Assembly: GCF_008329525.1 (NCBI RefSeq)
Contig: NZ_NPKQ01000011.1
Location: 104,549-168,548 of the forward strand
Direction: 5' to 3'
Source of the DNA: Tardiphaga sp. P9-11
GTDB lineage: Bacteria > Pseudomonadota > Alphaproteobacteria > Rhizobiales > Xanthobacteraceae
Length of the DNA: 64,000 bases
The notes under the pieces are model-generated. The model was not told the origin of the DNA. It was given only the letters and a program-made list of their open reading frames with translations, and searched no databases. Shown here piece after piece: positions 40,436 through 52,229 of the stretch (its first letter is position 1; the number at the start of each line of letters is the position of its first letter). The position numbers and the translations under genes were made by a program.

Positions 40436-40687
40436 ATGAAACGTACCATGATCGCGGCAGCGGCGGCGGGGCTCCTGGGTCTCGGCTTGATGCTTCCGGC
40501 GAGTGCCATGCCGGTCGGTGGGCTTGCACCTGCGAGCATCGCCAGCGACATCATCCAGGTTCGTGGTGGCCATGGCGGCGGACATCACGGCATGCACCGC
40601 GGCGGGCGTGGACATCATTACGGCTGGGGCCGCGGACGCGGCCATCATTATGGCTGGTCGCGTGGACGGCATCGCGGCTGGCACTAA
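40436..40687 (+). CDS. Small secreted Gly/His/Arg-rich protein
   Basis: An 83-residue protein with a clear Sec signal (MKRTMIAAAAAGLLGLGLML, cleavage near ASAMP). The mature part is about 55 residues, rich in Gly, His and Arg, with a direct repeat HHYGWGRGR / HHYGWSRGR and many HH and HGG pairs, suggesting metal binding in the periplasm. Function unknown. GGAGG sits 8 bases before the ATG. It has its own terminator. Confidence 0.75.
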   Translation: MKRTMIAAAAAGLLGLGLMLPASAMPVGGLAPASIASDIIQVRGGHGGGHHGMHRGGRGHHYGWGRGRGHHYGWSRGRHRGWH

Positions 40688-40722
40688 CGAACAGCAGGCG
40701 CGATCCACCTGACATGAACATC

Positions 40723-40756
40723 AGAAAGAGCCGCCTGCACAGGCGGCTCTTTCTGT
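40723..40756. terminator. Bidirectional terminator between the Gly/His-rich gene and glpK
   Basis: AGAAAGAGCCGCCT / AGGCGGCTCTTTCT forms a perfect 14-bp stem with a GCAC loop, between two convergent genes. Rightward it is followed by GTTGCG; the U-rich side of the stem itself supplies most of the tail. Likely serves both genes. Confidence 0.75.
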
Positions 40757-40771
40757 TGCGCGTGCAAGCTT

Positions 40772-42271
40772 TCAATCTTTCCCCGGATCGCTCGCCAATA
40801 CGCCCTTCACCGCCTGCGCCCAGCCTTTGAGTTTCCGCGCGCGCGTGGCTTCGCTCATCACCGGTTTGAAGCGATGTTCGAGGCGCCAGTTGTCAGCGAA
40901 TTTGGCGGGTTCCGGAAATACGCCGGCCTCAAGACCGGCGAGATAGGCAGCGCCCAGCGCGGTGGTTTCCTGAATCATCGGGCGATCGACCGGGGCGTTC
41001 AAGAGATCGGCGAGACGTTGCATGGTCCAGTCCGATGCGGTCATGCCGCCATCGACGCGCAGAACAACAGTGGCGGCAGAGACGTCCGGCCAATCGGCCC
41101 GCATCGCCGCGTAGAGATCGCGCGTCTGATAGCAGACGCTTTCCAGCGCGGCATGGGCGAGTTCGGCCGGGCCGGTGTTGCGTGTGAGGCCGAACAGCGC
41201 GCCGCGAACGTCGGGATTCCAATAGGGTGCACCGAGGCCGACAAAGGCCGGCACCAGATAGACCGACTGCAATGAATCGTTCTGGTCCGCGAGCGGTCCG
41301 CTCTCGGAGGCACTCTTGATGATGCCGAGCCCGTCACGCAGCCACTGCACGGCGGAGCCGGCGACAAAGATCGAGCCTTCCAGCGCATAGGTCCGCACAC
41401 CGTTCAATTGATAGGCAACCGTCGTGAGCAGCTTGTTCTTGGATTGCACCGGCGTCGTGCCGGTGTTGAGCAGCGCAAAACAGCCGGTGCCATAAGTGGA
41501 CTTGATCATGCCCGGCGCGAAACACGCCTGCCCAATGGTCGCAGCCTGCTGATCTCCGGCGATGCCACCGATCACGATGGTACCGCCGAACAGATCGGTG
41601 CTGCCGAAATCCGACGAGGAGTCCTGCACCCTGGGCAGCATCGCCTTGGGCACGCGCAGCAGCTTCAGAAGTTCGTCATCCCATTCGCCGGTGTGGATGT
41701 TGAAGAGCTGCGTGCGTGAGGCATTGGTGGCGTCGGTGGCATGCACCTTTCCCATCGTCAGCCGCCACAGCAGATAGCAATCGACGGTGCCGAACAGCAA
41801 TTCGCCGCGCTCGGCGCGCGCGCGGGCACCGGGGACGTGATCGAGTATCCACGCCACTTTGGTGCCGGAGAAATACGGATCGATGATCAGGCCGGTCTTT
41901 TGTGTGATCAACGGCTCGAGGCCGTCGGCCTTCATCTGCGCGCAGATGTCCGCGGTGCGGCGGTCCTGCCAGACGATGGCGCGGTGCACGGCCTGACCGG
42001 TGACGCGATCCCACACCACCACTGTCTCGCGCTGATTGGTGATGCCGATACCCGCGATATCCTTTGCGGTGACGCCGGCTTTTGACATCGCCTCGCGGCA
42101 GACCTGCAGCGTCGAGGTCCAGATATCCTCCGGCTCATGCTCAACCCAGCCGGAGGCCGGAAAATGCTGCGGGAATTCCTGCTGCGCGCTGGCTGCGATC
42201 GAGATGTCGGCGCGAAAGATCATCGCGCGCGAGGATGTGGTGCCCTGATCAATGGCCATCACGAAAGACAT
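40772..42271 (-). CDS. glpK: Glycerol kinase
   Basis: Phosphorylates glycerol to sn-glycerol 3-phosphate. 499 residues in the FGGY fold: [15 protein letters not shown] at the N-terminus, [23 protein letters not shown], the ATP-site motif [11 protein letters not shown], and [17 protein letters not shown]. It stands alone, with no glpF or glpD beside it in the window. Convergent with the small secreted-protein gene. Confidence 0.96.
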   Translation of the reverse strand: MSFVMAIDQGTTSSRAMIFRADISIAASAQQEFPQHFPASGWVEHEPEDIWTSTLQVCREAMSKAGVTAKDIAGIGITNQRETVVVWDRVTGQAVHRAIVWQDRRTADICAQMKADGLEPLITQKTGLIIDPYFSGTKVAWILDHVPGARARAERGELLFGTVDCYLLWRLTMGKVHATDATNASRTQLFNIHTGEWDDELLKLLRVPKAMLPRVQDSSSDFGSTDLFGGTIVIGGIAGDQQAATIGQACFAPGMIKSTYGTGCFALLNTGTTPVQSKNKLLTTVAYQLNGVRTYALEGSIFVAGSAVQWLRDGLGIIKSASESGPLADQNDSLQSVYLVPAFVGLGAPYWNPDVRGALFGLTRNTGPAELAHAALESVCYQTRDLYAAMRADWPDVSAATVVLRVDGGMTASDWTMQRLADLLNAPVDRPMIQETTALGAAYLAGLEAGVFPEPAKFADNWRLEHRFKPVMSEATRARKLKGWAQAVKGVLASDPGKD

Positions 42272-42370
42272 AGGCGTTTCCCTGGCATTTCTTCGCGGAA
42301 GATTGTGGTCACGTTGGGAGGCGCAGGCAACCGGATTAGCGCGGGCGCGTCAAGCACCGGCGCACAGCGA

Positions 42371-43573
42371 TCAGGTCGCCGAGTCGATCATCATGACCAG
42401 CGCGGCCGAGATCATCGCCAGTTCGCGTGGCAGCGTCTCGCGGGTGCGGCGCACGACGCCCTCGCCGAGCCGGCCGAGAAACCGCACCCAGCGCTGCGCG
42501 CGCCAGTACAGCGAATTCTCTGTTGTCACCGAGCGCAGCTTGAACGCCTTGCCGGTGGCCCAGGCATCGCATTCCAGCTTCAGCGGATCGGCGTAATATT
42601 GCGCGATCTTGACCGCATCCATGCCGGGGGTGGCAAGCCAGTTCGGGATATGCACGCTGCAGAGCTGCGCCACATCGGTGAACACCTTGTCGGTGCCGGT
42701 GCCGCTGCCCGGGCATGGCGAGGCGAACGCATCGCCCACCAATACGACGCCGGGCTGGACCACGTTGTCGCTCTCATAGAGATCGACCGGGCGGATCCTG
42801 ATATCGCCGGATATCTTGTAGTCGCCGATCAGCGCACGCAGTTTCGGCAGGCAGGCATCCAATGCCGCTTCGGGCGTACGCCGCATCTGGCGAATCCAGG
42901 GATCGTCGGTCTCGCGATAGACGAACAAGTTACCGCGCATGGTGTCGTCGATCGGGAACAGCGTGACATAGGCGGTGCGATGAACGGTCGTTTCGGCAAA
43001 GTAGGTCAGTGCGGGAAATGCAAAGCGGCCGCGACCGACCGGCGCTATATCGAAGCCGACCGAGATCGAATGATTGGCCGAGATGACCGGGCGGCCGATA
43101 TTGAGCTGATTGCGCAGGCTGACGCTGGCGCCATTGGCGAGGATGACGAGGCGCGCAGAAATCTCTTCGCCATTGGACAGGCCGATGGTCTGGCGGTCAT
43201 TCGATGTGGCGATCGAGGTCGCCTTGGCGTGAATGGTCTCGACGGTGGATGGAATCTGGCCACGCACGGTATTGACCAGCGTGTCGTAGAGAAAACCGTG
43301 CTGCTGACTGGGACGCTTGTCGATCACGCGGCCGAAGCGCGCGATCCAGATCTCGTCGTCATGGGTGGCGGCGCCGAGCACCGCGTCCACGAGACCCGTC
43401 TTGCGCAGCCGCTCGAGCTGAACACCGCCGCTGATCTTCTCGCAGCGCAGTTCAGGCGGATGGACCTGATGTGGCTCGATCAGGATTGCAGACACACCGG
43501 TGCGGCCAAGCATCGCCGCAGCCGTCGACCCGGCGAGGCCGCCACCAATGATCGCGATATCCGTCTGACGCAC
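42371..43573 (-). CDS. NAD(P)/FAD-dependent oxidoreductase
   Basis: Flavoprotein of 400 residues related to geranylgeranyl reductase and halogenase-type monooxygenases. The FAD Rossmann motif IIGGGLAGSTAAAMLGRTG is at residues 8-26 and the second FAD motif VLVGDAFASPCPGSGTGTDK at about 280. The start is GTG at 43573 with GGAGAG upstream. Substrate is unknown. 145 bp beyond the SDR gene of the pim operon on the same strand, so co-transcription is possible but not shown. Confidence 0.82.
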   Translation of the reverse strand: MRQTDIAIIGGGLAGSTAAAMLGRTGVSAILIEPHQVHPPELRCEKISGGVQLERLRKTGLVDAVLGAATHDDEIWIARFGRVIDKRPSQQHGFLYDTLVNTVRGQIPSTVETIHAKATSIATSNDRQTIGLSNGEEISARLVILANGASVSLRNQLNIGRPVISANHSISVGFDIAPVGRGRFAFPALTYFAETTVHRTAYVTLFPIDDTMRGNLFVYRETDDPWIRQMRRTPEAALDACLPKLRALIGDYKISGDIRIRPVDLYESDNVVQPGVVLVGDAFASPCPGSGTGTDKVFTDVAQLCSVHIPNWLATPGMDAVKIAQYYADPLKLECDAWATGKAFKLRSVTTENSLYWRAQRWVRFLGRLGEGVVRRTRETLPRELAMISAALVMMIDSAT

Positions 43574-43717
43574 GGGAACTCTCCAGCTGCGGATATCCGT
43601 GCGCCTGAAATGTTAAAAAACGGGAAAGGATTAAGGCAAGCGGTGGGGAGTTACCGCTGGGGATTTGTTTCCGGCAATTTCCTCACCTTCCCCCTCCAGG
43701 GGGCGATAAAAGACGAA

Positions 43718-44488
43718 CTACACCGACGCGGTCGTGACGCCGCCGTCGATGACGATGGTCTGGCCGGTCATGAAGGTGGAGGAGTCAGAGCCGAGATAGG
43801 CGACGGCGCCGGCGATCTCATGAGGCTCGCCGATCCGGCGCAGCGGCGTAGTCGCGGTGCGGCGCTTGAGATTGGCTCCGTCTTCCCACAGCGCCTTGGC
43901 GAAATCGGTCTTCACCAGACCCGGCGCGATGCAGTTCACGCGCACGCCTTTCGGGCCCCATTCGCCGGCGAGGCTACGACAGAGCGCGAAGTCCGCGGCC
44001 TTGGAGATGCCGTAGGCGCCGATCACGGTGGAGCCGCGCAAACCGCCGATGGAGGAGATGATGACCACCGATCCCTTGCCGCGCTCGGCCATCGCCGGGA
44101 TCGCCTTGGCGCAGAGCCAGATGTTGCTCTTGACGTTGGAGCCCATGATCTTGTCGAAGGCCTCATCGGCTATATCGAGCAGCGGGCCGTAATAGGGATT
44201 CACAGCGGCGTTGCAGACCAGGATATCGATCGGGCCGTAGTGCTTCACCGTGCCGTCGATCAGGCCTTCGACTTCATCGCGGCGCGAGATGTTGCAGGGA
44301 ATGACATGGGCATCGCCCCCGTTGGCCTTGATGCCATCGACGACAGCCTGACAGGCATCGGCCTTGCGGCTGGAGACGACGACCCTGGCACCGAGGCTGG
44401 CGAGCAGTTCAGCGGAGGCCCTGCCGATGCCGCGACTGGAGCCGGTGATGACGGCGACCTTGCCGGTGAGATCGAAGGGATTTTTCAC
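43718..44488 (-). CDS. Short-chain dehydrogenase/reductase at the end of the pim operon
   Basis: Classical SDR of 256 residues: GSSRGIGR cofactor loop, CNAAV (NNAG position), active-site Ser in SSIGG and YGISK with the catalytic Tyr and Lys, then VNCIAPGLVKTDF. Probable NAD(P)-linked oxidoreductase of a hydroxy- or ketoacyl intermediate. GTG 44488 has AAGGAG nine bases before it. In position it corresponds to the gene after pimD in the Rhodopseudomonas pim operon, but I am not sure it is the gene named pimE, so no symbol is given. Confidence 0.88.
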   Translation of the reverse strand: MKNPFDLTGKVAVITGSSRGIGRASAELLASLGARVVVSSRKADACQAVVDGIKANGGDAHVIPCNISRRDEVEGLIDGTVKHYGPIDILVCNAAVNPYYGPLLDIADEAFDKIMGSNVKSNIWLCAKAIPAMAERGKGSVVIISSIGGLRGSTVIGAYGISKAADFALCRSLAGEWGPKGVRVNCIAPGLVKTDFAKALWEDGANLKRRTATTPLRRIGEPHEIAGAVAYLGSDSSTFMTGQTIVIDGGVTTASV

Positions 44489-44531
44489 GGGCTGGTCTCC
44501 TTGATTGTTTCTTTGTTTTGAATTTTTAGCT

Positions 44532-44658
44532 CGTCATTCCGGGGCGTGGCCGGCGCTTGCCGGACGCGCACCCGGAATCTTGACTTGTTTTGCACGGAGC
44601 CTTCCATCTCGGATTCCGGGTTCGCGCGAGCCTGACGCTCGCGCGCCCCGGAATGACG
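44532..44658. repeat. Palindromic element A between pimD and the SDR gene
   Basis: 15-bp perfect terminal inverted repeats (CGTCATTCCGGGGCG / CGCCCCGGAATGACG) enclose 97 bp. The left 48 bases are nearly identical to element B at 45861. Elements with these ends are frequent between genes in Bradyrhizobiaceae (from memory). It carries no coding frame of note and could fold into one long hairpin in the pim mRNA. Confidence 0.8.
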
Positions 44659-44687
44659 AGTATGTGGCCGGAACGACGAGGCCTTGG

Positions 44688-45830
44688 CTATTCCGTAATC
44701 CCGCCCGCCTGCGCGACGCGACGCAGGTGGAAATCTGCATCGCCGAACTGCTGTTCAATCATGGTCAGCCGCTTGAAGTAGTGACCGATGCGATACTCCA
44801 TCGTCACGCCGACGCCGCCATGGAGCTGCACGCCGCCCTGGCCAACGAAGCGCGCGGAGCGGCCGATTTGCACCTTGGCAGCGGCGACCGTCTTGGCTCG
44901 TTCGTCGAGGTCGGTGAAGCTCGATGCCATCGAGGCGAGGAACGACATGCTGCGCGCAGTCTCCAGCGCGGTAAACATGTCGGCCGCACGGTGCTGCAGC
45001 GCCTGGAACGAACCGATGGCGACGCCGAACTGCTTGCGTTCCTTGATGTACTCCACCGACACTTTCAGCGCTTCTTCCATCGCACCGACGGCTTCGGCGC
45101 AGAGCGCGATACGGGCGTCGTCGGCCACCTGATTGACGAGTGACAGACCATTGTCGGCGTCGCCGATCACGGCATCCGCACCGACCTCGACATTGTTGAG
45201 TTTGATGTCGGCGGCGCGGCTGCCGTCCTGGGTCTCATAGCCGTGAATGTCGACACCCTTGGCATTGGCCGGGACCAGGAACACGCCGACGCCTTTGGCA
45301 TCGCGCTGACCGCCTGCAGTACGTGCGGTGACGATCAGCGTATCAGCCGTGTCGCCATGGCCGACGACGAATTTCTCGCCGGACAACGTGTAGCCCGCAC
45401 CGCTCTTCTTGGCCGACGTCTTGATGTCTCCGAGGTCATAGCGTGAGTCACGCTCGACCTGTGCGAAGGCCATGGTCTTGGAGCCGTCGATGATCCCGGG
45501 CAGATGCGCGGCACGCTGCTCCGCCGAGGCGCGGCGCAGGACGCCGCCGCCGAGCACGACCGTGTCGAGATAGGGCTCGACCACGAGATTACGGCCGAGC
45601 GCTTCCATCACGATCATGGTCTCGATTGGACCGGCGCCGAAGCCGCCGTCATCTTCGGAGAACGGCAGACCGAGCAGACCCTGTTCGGCGAACTTTCCCC
45701 AGACGTCCTTGCTCCAGCCGCCCTTTTCGGCGCGATACTTCTTGCGGGTCTCAAAATCGTAGGACGCCTTCAACAGGCCGTCGACGCTGTCCTTGAGAAG
45801 CCGCTGCTCCTCGGAAAGATCAAAATCCAT
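44688..45830 (-). CDS. pimD: Acyl-CoA dehydrogenase, pimeloyl-CoA dehydrogenase small subunit
   Basis: FAD enzyme of the acyl-CoA dehydrogenase fold, 380 residues, beginning MDFDLSEEQRLLKDSVDGLL as the PimD family does. With PimC it should form a heteromeric dehydrogenase making the 2,3-double bond in dicarboxyl-CoA. The C-terminal region has HGGVGVTMEYRIGHYFKRL followed by TMIEQQFGDAD where most dehydrogenases have YEGT, so the usual catalytic Glu is absent. GAGGAAAAAG precedes the ATG. Flanked on both sides by related palindromic elements. Confidence 0.88.
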   Translation of the reverse strand: MDFDLSEEQRLLKDSVDGLLKASYDFETRKKYRAEKGGWSKDVWGKFAEQGLLGLPFSEDDGGFGAGPIETMIVMEALGRNLVVEPYLDTVVLGGGVLRRASAEQRAAHLPGIIDGSKTMAFAQVERDSRYDLGDIKTSAKKSGAGYTLSGEKFVVGHGDTADTLIVTARTAGGQRDAKGVGVFLVPANAKGVDIHGYETQDGSRAADIKLNNVEVGADAVIGDADNGLSLVNQVADDARIALCAEAVGAMEEALKVSVEYIKERKQFGVAIGSFQALQHRAADMFTALETARSMSFLASMASSFTDLDERAKTVAAAKVQIGRSARFVGQGGVQLHGGVGVTMEYRIGHYFKRLTMIEQQFGDADFHLRRVAQAGGITE

Positions 45831-45860
45831 TTTTCTTTTTCCTCAAAAATCCAGAACTGA

Positions 45861-45991
45861 GTCATTCCGGGGCGTGGCCGGCCCTTGCCGGACGCGAACC
45901 CGGAATCTCAAGATGGGAGTCTCTGACGTGCCAAAGCATGTCGGGATTCCGGGGGCGGTCGCGGCTCGCGCCGCGCCCGTCCCGGAATGAC
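45861..45991. repeat. Palindromic element B between pimC and pimD
   Basis: Terminal inverted repeats GTCATTCCGGG / CCCGGAATGAC (11 bp) enclose about 110 bp. The left part GTCATTCCGGGGCGTGGCCG and the following 28 bases match element A at 44532 with two or three differences; the centres differ. It ends 4 bp before the pimC stop region. Confidence 0.8.
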
Positions 45992-45995
45992 GGTT

Positions 45996-47183
45996 TCACA
46001 GCCCCAGCACCGCTTTCGCGATGATGTTGCGCTGGATCTCGTTGGAGCCGCCGTAGATCGACACCTTGCGGTAGTTGAAATAGCCGGGCGCGATCGGCGA
46101 AGCCCAGTCACCCTCCTCGTTGCGCCCGTCGCCTTCCGGCGCGAACGGCAATGCGAACGGGCCGGTGACTTCGAGCAGCAGTTCGGTGAGCGTCTGCTGG
46201 ATTTCCGAACCCTTGATCTTGAGGATCGAGGACGCCGGATCCGGCTTGCCCTTGCCGTGCTTGCCTTCAGCGGCAACGACGCGCATCTGCGTGAGCTCGA
46301 GCGCCTTGAGCTCGATCTCGGTCGCAGCCAGCTTCTGGCGGAACTGCGGGTCCTCGATCAGCGGCTTGTCACCCGACATCACCATGCCGGCGAGTTCCTT
46401 GATGCGGCGGATGCGCTCCTTGGACATGCCGACGCGGGCAATGTTGACGCGTTCGTTGCCGAGCAGGAATTTGGCGTAATCCCAGCCCTTGTTCTCCTCG
46501 CCGACGATGTTCTCGGCTGGCACCACAACGTCATCGAAGAACACTTCGTTGACTTCGACGCCGCCATCGATGGTCTGGATCGGACGGACGGTGATGCCTT
46601 TCGACTTCATGTCGATCAGGATGAAGGAGATGCCCGACTGCTTCTTCGCATCGGGATCAGTGCGGCACAGGCAGAAGATCCAGTCGGCATGCTGCGCCAG
46701 CGTGGTCCAGGTCTTCTGGCCGTTGACGATCCAGGTGTCGCCCTTCTTCTTCGCCGTGGTCTTCAGCGAGGCGAGGTCCGACCCCGAGCCGGGCTCCGAG
46801 AAGCCCTGGCACCACCAGTCGTCCATATTCGCAATGCGCGGCAGGAAGTGCTTCTTCTGCTGCTCGTTGCCGAAGGTGTAGATCACCGGGCCGACCATGT
46901 TGACGCCAAACGGCAGCGGCGGCGGCGCCGGGGTCTTCTGCAGCTCTTCCAGGAAGATGTACTGCTTGGCAGCGCTCCAACCGGTGCCACCATATTCGGT
47001 CGGCCAATGCGGAACCGCCCAACCCTTCTTGTTGAGGGTGCGCTGCCAGTTCACCAGATCGTCCTTTGACGTGTGATGGCCTTCCTGCAGCTTCTTACGC
47101 ACGACCGGGTCGAGGCTCTCACGGAAGAAGGTTCGCACCTCTTCGCGGAATGCCACTTCTTCTGGATTGAAACTCAGATCCAT
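45996..47183 (-). CDS. pimC: Acyl-CoA dehydrogenase, pimeloyl-CoA dehydrogenase large subunit
   Basis: Partner of PimD, 395 residues starting MDLSFNPEEVAFREEVRTFF. FAD-site motifs QGFSEPGSGSDLASL and VNGQKTWTTLAQHADW are intact. The C-terminal signature reads IYGGSNEIQRNIIAKAVLGL: the Glu of the medium-chain YEGT motif is Gly, as in several heteromeric dehydrogenases where another residue or the partner supplies the base. GGAGG lies before the ATG. 24 bp after pimB. Confidence 0.9.
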   Translation of the reverse strand: MDLSFNPEEVAFREEVRTFFRESLDPVVRKKLQEGHHTSKDDLVNWQRTLNKKGWAVPHWPTEYGGTGWSAAKQYIFLEELQKTPAPPPLPFGVNMVGPVIYTFGNEQQKKHFLPRIANMDDWWCQGFSEPGSGSDLASLKTTAKKKGDTWIVNGQKTWTTLAQHADWIFCLCRTDPDAKKQSGISFILIDMKSKGITVRPIQTIDGGVEVNEVFFDDVVVPAENIVGEENKGWDYAKFLLGNERVNIARVGMSKERIRRIKELAGMVMSGDKPLIEDPQFRQKLAATEIELKALELTQMRVVAAEGKHGKGKPDPASSILKIKGSEIQQTLTELLLEVTGPFALPFAPEGDGRNEEGDWASPIAPGYFNYRKVSIYGGSNEIQRNIIAKAVLGL

Positions 47184-47207
47184 CGGATCCTCCTTGAATA
47201 TGGTTGT

Positions 47208-48395
47208 TTACTGAACGATTTCGAGCAGGCCGGCGGAGCCCATGCCGCCACCGACGCACATGGTGACGACCGCATACTTCGCCTTGCGGCGACGGCCTTC
47301 GATCAGCGCGTGGCCGGCGAGACGTGCGCCCGACATGCCGTAGGGATGGCCAACCGAGATCGCGCCGCCATTGACGTTGAGCTTCTCCGGGTCGATGCCG
47401 AGCTTGTCGCGGCAGTACAGAACCTGCACGGCGAAAGCTTCATTGAGCTCCCAGAGATCGATGTCCTCGATCTTGAGGCCGTGACGCTTCAACAGGCGCG
47501 GCACGGCGAACACGGGACCGATGCCCATTTCGTCCGGCTCGCAACCGGCAGAAACGAAGCCGCGGAAAATGCCGAGCGGCTTGAGGCCCTTCTGTGCAGC
47601 GAGCTTGTCGCTCATGATCACGGTGGCGCTGGCGCCGTCCGAGAGCTGCGAGGCATTGCCGGCGGTGATGGTGAACCCCTCGCCGCGCACGGCCTTCAGA
47701 CCGGCGAGACCTTCAGCAGTGGTTTCCGGACGCGGGCCTTCGTCCTTCGATAGGGTAATGTCCTTGAAGGTGACTTCACCGGTGGCCTTGTCGGCGACGC
47801 CCATTTTGGTGGCGATCGCGGCGATTTCGTCGTTGAACTTGCCGCCCTGCTGCGCAGCAGCGGTGCGGCGCTGGCTCTCCAGCGAATATTCGTCCTGCCG
47901 CTCGCGCGAGATGCCGTAGCGCTTGGCCACCGTTTCGGCGGTGTCGAGCATCGGCATGTAGACGTCGCCCTTGATCTTCATCAGTTCGGGATCGACGGTG
48001 TGAAACTTGTTGGCGTGCTCGTTCTGCACCAACGAGATCGACTCGCCGCCGCCGCCAACCGCGATCTCGACGCCGTCGAAGATCACCGAACGCGCTGCGA
48101 GCGCAATCGCCTGCAGACCCGAGGCGCACTGGCGATCGATGGTGGTGCCGCCAACCGTCACCGGCAGGCCGGCACGGAGCAGCGCCTTGCGGGCGATATT
48201 GCCGCCGGTCGAGCCCTGCTGCAGGGCCGCGCCCATCACCACGTCCTCGACTTCCTTCGGATCGATGCCAGCGCGCTTCACGGCGTGCTCGATGGCGTGA
48301 CCGAGAAGCGTCGCACCCTCGGTGGCATTAAGGGCGCCGCGATAGGCCTTGCCGATCGGGGTACGGGCGGTGGAAACGATAACGGCTTCGGTCAT
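47208..48395 (-). CDS. pimB: Acetyl-CoA acyltransferase (thiolase)
   Basis: Cleaves the 3-ketoacyl-CoA with CoA, releasing acetyl-CoA. 395 residues with nucleophile Cys in [10 protein letters not shown] (about residue 93), [13 protein letters not shown] near 350 and the second Cys in [10 protein letters not shown]. Begins [19 protein letters not shown]. Its ATG overlaps the pimA stop as ATGA. In Rhodopseudomonas the same position is pimB. Confidence 0.92.
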   Translation of the reverse strand: MTEAVIVSTARTPIGKAYRGALNATEGATLLGHAIEHAVKRAGIDPKEVEDVVMGAALQQGSTGGNIARKALLRAGLPVTVGGTTIDRQCASGLQAIALAARSVIFDGVEIAVGGGGESISLVQNEHANKFHTVDPELMKIKGDVYMPMLDTAETVAKRYGISRERQDEYSLESQRRTAAAQQGGKFNDEIAAIATKMGVADKATGEVTFKDITLSKDEGPRPETTAEGLAGLKAVRGEGFTITAGNASQLSDGASATVIMSDKLAAQKGLKPLGIFRGFVSAGCEPDEMGIGPVFAVPRLLKRHGLKIEDIDLWELNEAFAVQVLYCRDKLGIDPEKLNVNGGAISVGHPYGMSGARLAGHALIEGRRRKAKYAVVTMCVGGGMGSAGLLEIVQ

Positions 48396-50095
48396 AGGCG
48401 AGGTCCTCCGGAGGCGGTTTGTTGTTGCAAGGTTGTTTCTTGGTTCATGATGGGCGTGGGTTGCAACCCGCGCAAGGCGTGGCGCGAGAGTTTTCCGACC
48501 GCGGTGCGCGGCAAGTCGTCGACGAAGTCCAGAGCTGCCGGCAGTTCATGCTTGCCGAGCTTGCCGGTGAGAAACGCGCGCAACTCGTCGATGGTGAAGG
48601 AGGTCGCTCCATTGCGCAGCCTGATAAAGGCCTTCGCCGCTTCGCCGCGATATGGATCGGAAATACCGATCACGATCACTTCCTGCACCGACGGATGTTC
48701 GTAGATCGCCTGCTCGATCATCTGCGGATAGACGTTGAAGCCGCCGGAGATGATCATGTCCTTCTTGCGATCGACCAGATAGAAAAAGCCGTCCTCATCC
48801 ATGTAACCGATGTCACCGGTCAGGAAGCGATCGCCGACGAAGGACTCGGCGCTTTCCTTTTCGAGGTTCCAGTACCCCTTCGTGACGTTCGGTCCCTTGA
48901 TGCGGATCTCGCCGGTCTCGCCGACACCGAGCACTTTGGTGGGATCGTCGAGCGAGACTACGTCGAGCTCGATCCCGGGCAGCATCAGGCCGATAGACCC
49001 TTTTTTGTCGAGGCCACCGGGCGGATGGCCGGTGCCGGGCGAGCAGGTCTCGGTCATGCCCCAGCCGCTCTTCAGCGACAGCCCCGTTTTGCGTTCGAAC
49101 AGTCGCGCCACTTCGTCGGGCAATGGCGCGCCGCCGGATCCAGCCGAAACCAGCGACGACAGATCGCGCGTCTCCAGCGACGGATCGGCGGCGATCGCGA
49201 TCCACATGGTGGGCACGCCGGGGAATACGGTGGCTTTCTTGATCTCGATATCGTCGAGCACGCGGCTGACGTCGAAGCGCTGATGCAGCGAGATGGTATC
49301 GCCGAGACTGATACGGCTGAGCAGGATCACGGTCAGCGCATAGATATGAAACAGCGGCAGCACGCAGATAACGCGCTCGATCCGATTGCGCGTGGCCCGC
49401 GCCGGAGCGCCCCACATATTGTAGATCGACACGGCCGAGGTCAGATTACCGTGGCTCAGCATCGCGCCCTTCGGCAGACCCGTCGTGCCGCCGGTATATT
49501 GCAGCAGCGCCACGTCATCCGCTGAAATCTCCGGCCACTGCGCAGGCGGCGTCGCATCTGCGGTGAAATTGCGGAAGGTGACGATGGCGGGATTTTCCGG
49601 CAGCGGCAGCTGCGGATTGTTCACCGCGCCCCAATCGTCGTCCTCGCAGACGATCAGCCGATCAAGCAGGCCCTTCTCGAGAAACTTCAACGCCATCGGG
49701 AGCAGCGTCGCGAGATTGCTCGTGATCAACACGCGCGCACCGGAATCGCGCAACTTGTGTGACAGCGCGATCTCACCGTCGAGCGGCGACAGATGCACGA
49801 GGCGCGCGCCGGCCTTGAGGCCGCCGAAGAAGTGCACCGGATGATCAGGCGTATTGCCCAGGAAGATACCGATGGAATCGCCGCGGCCGTAGCCGGCGCG
49901 CATCAGCGCGGCGGCTACGATATCGACTCGCGTCTGCAGATCATTGAACGAGATCGGCTGGTCGCGGAATTCGATGGCGGTGCGGTCGCCGAATTTCCGC
50001 ACTGAGTCGGCCAACAGCCCGGGCAGACTGCCGCGGGCGATCGGCGCATCCCAGCGCACCCCTGGTGGATAGTGCTGTTCGCCGGGATGCGTCAT
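48392..50095 (-). CDS. pimA: Dicarboxylate/long-chain acyl-CoA ligase
   Basis: Adenylate-forming ligase of 567 residues that activates the acid with ATP and CoA, entry step of the pathway. AMP motif YTGGTTGLPKGAMLSH at about residue 195, then WGMTETCSPGTGHP, GETGEIRIKGPNVTKGYW and the terminal PRTAVGKLSRHALR with the adenylation lysine. ATG 50095 lies 5 bp after the pimF stop. Chain length preference cannot be read from sequence; the neighbours suggest dicarboxylic acids. Confidence 0.9.
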   Translation of the reverse strand: MTHPGEQHYPPGVRWDAPIARGSLPGLLADSVRKFGDRTAIEFRDQPISFNDLQTRVDIVAAALMRAGYGRGDSIGIFLGNTPDHPVHFFGGLKAGARLVHLSPLDGEIALSHKLRDSGARVLITSNLATLLPMALKFLEKGLLDRLIVCEDDDWGAVNNPQLPLPENPAIVTFRNFTADATPPAQWPEISADDVALLQYTGGTTGLPKGAMLSHGNLTSAVSIYNMWGAPARATRNRIERVICVLPLFHIYALTVILLSRISLGDTISLHQRFDVSRVLDDIEIKKATVFPGVPTMWIAIAADPSLETRDLSSLVSAGSGGAPLPDEVARLFERKTGLSLKSGWGMTETCSPGTGHPPGGLDKKGSIGLMLPGIELDVVSLDDPTKVLGVGETGEIRIKGPNVTKGYWNLEKESAESFVGDRFLTGDIGYMDEDGFFYLVDRKKDMIISGGFNVYPQMIEQAIYEHPSVQEVIVIGISDPYRGEAAKAFIRLRNGATSFTIDELRAFLTGKLGKHELPAALDFVDDLPRTAVGKLSRHALRGLQPTPIMNQETTLQQQTASGGPRL

Positions 50096-50100
50096 CGCGG

Positions 50101-52188
<2,088 letters not shown>

Positions 52189-52229
52189 GGCATTCTCCTT
52201 GGCTACGTTTACCGGTCTGTTTTTCTTAG

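Noticed and set aside
42137..44521. 794-codon plus-strand frame
   Set aside because: It runs antisense through the 5' end of glpK, the FAD oxidoreductase and the SDR gene, all well supported. No domain is recognisable and it crosses gene boundaries.
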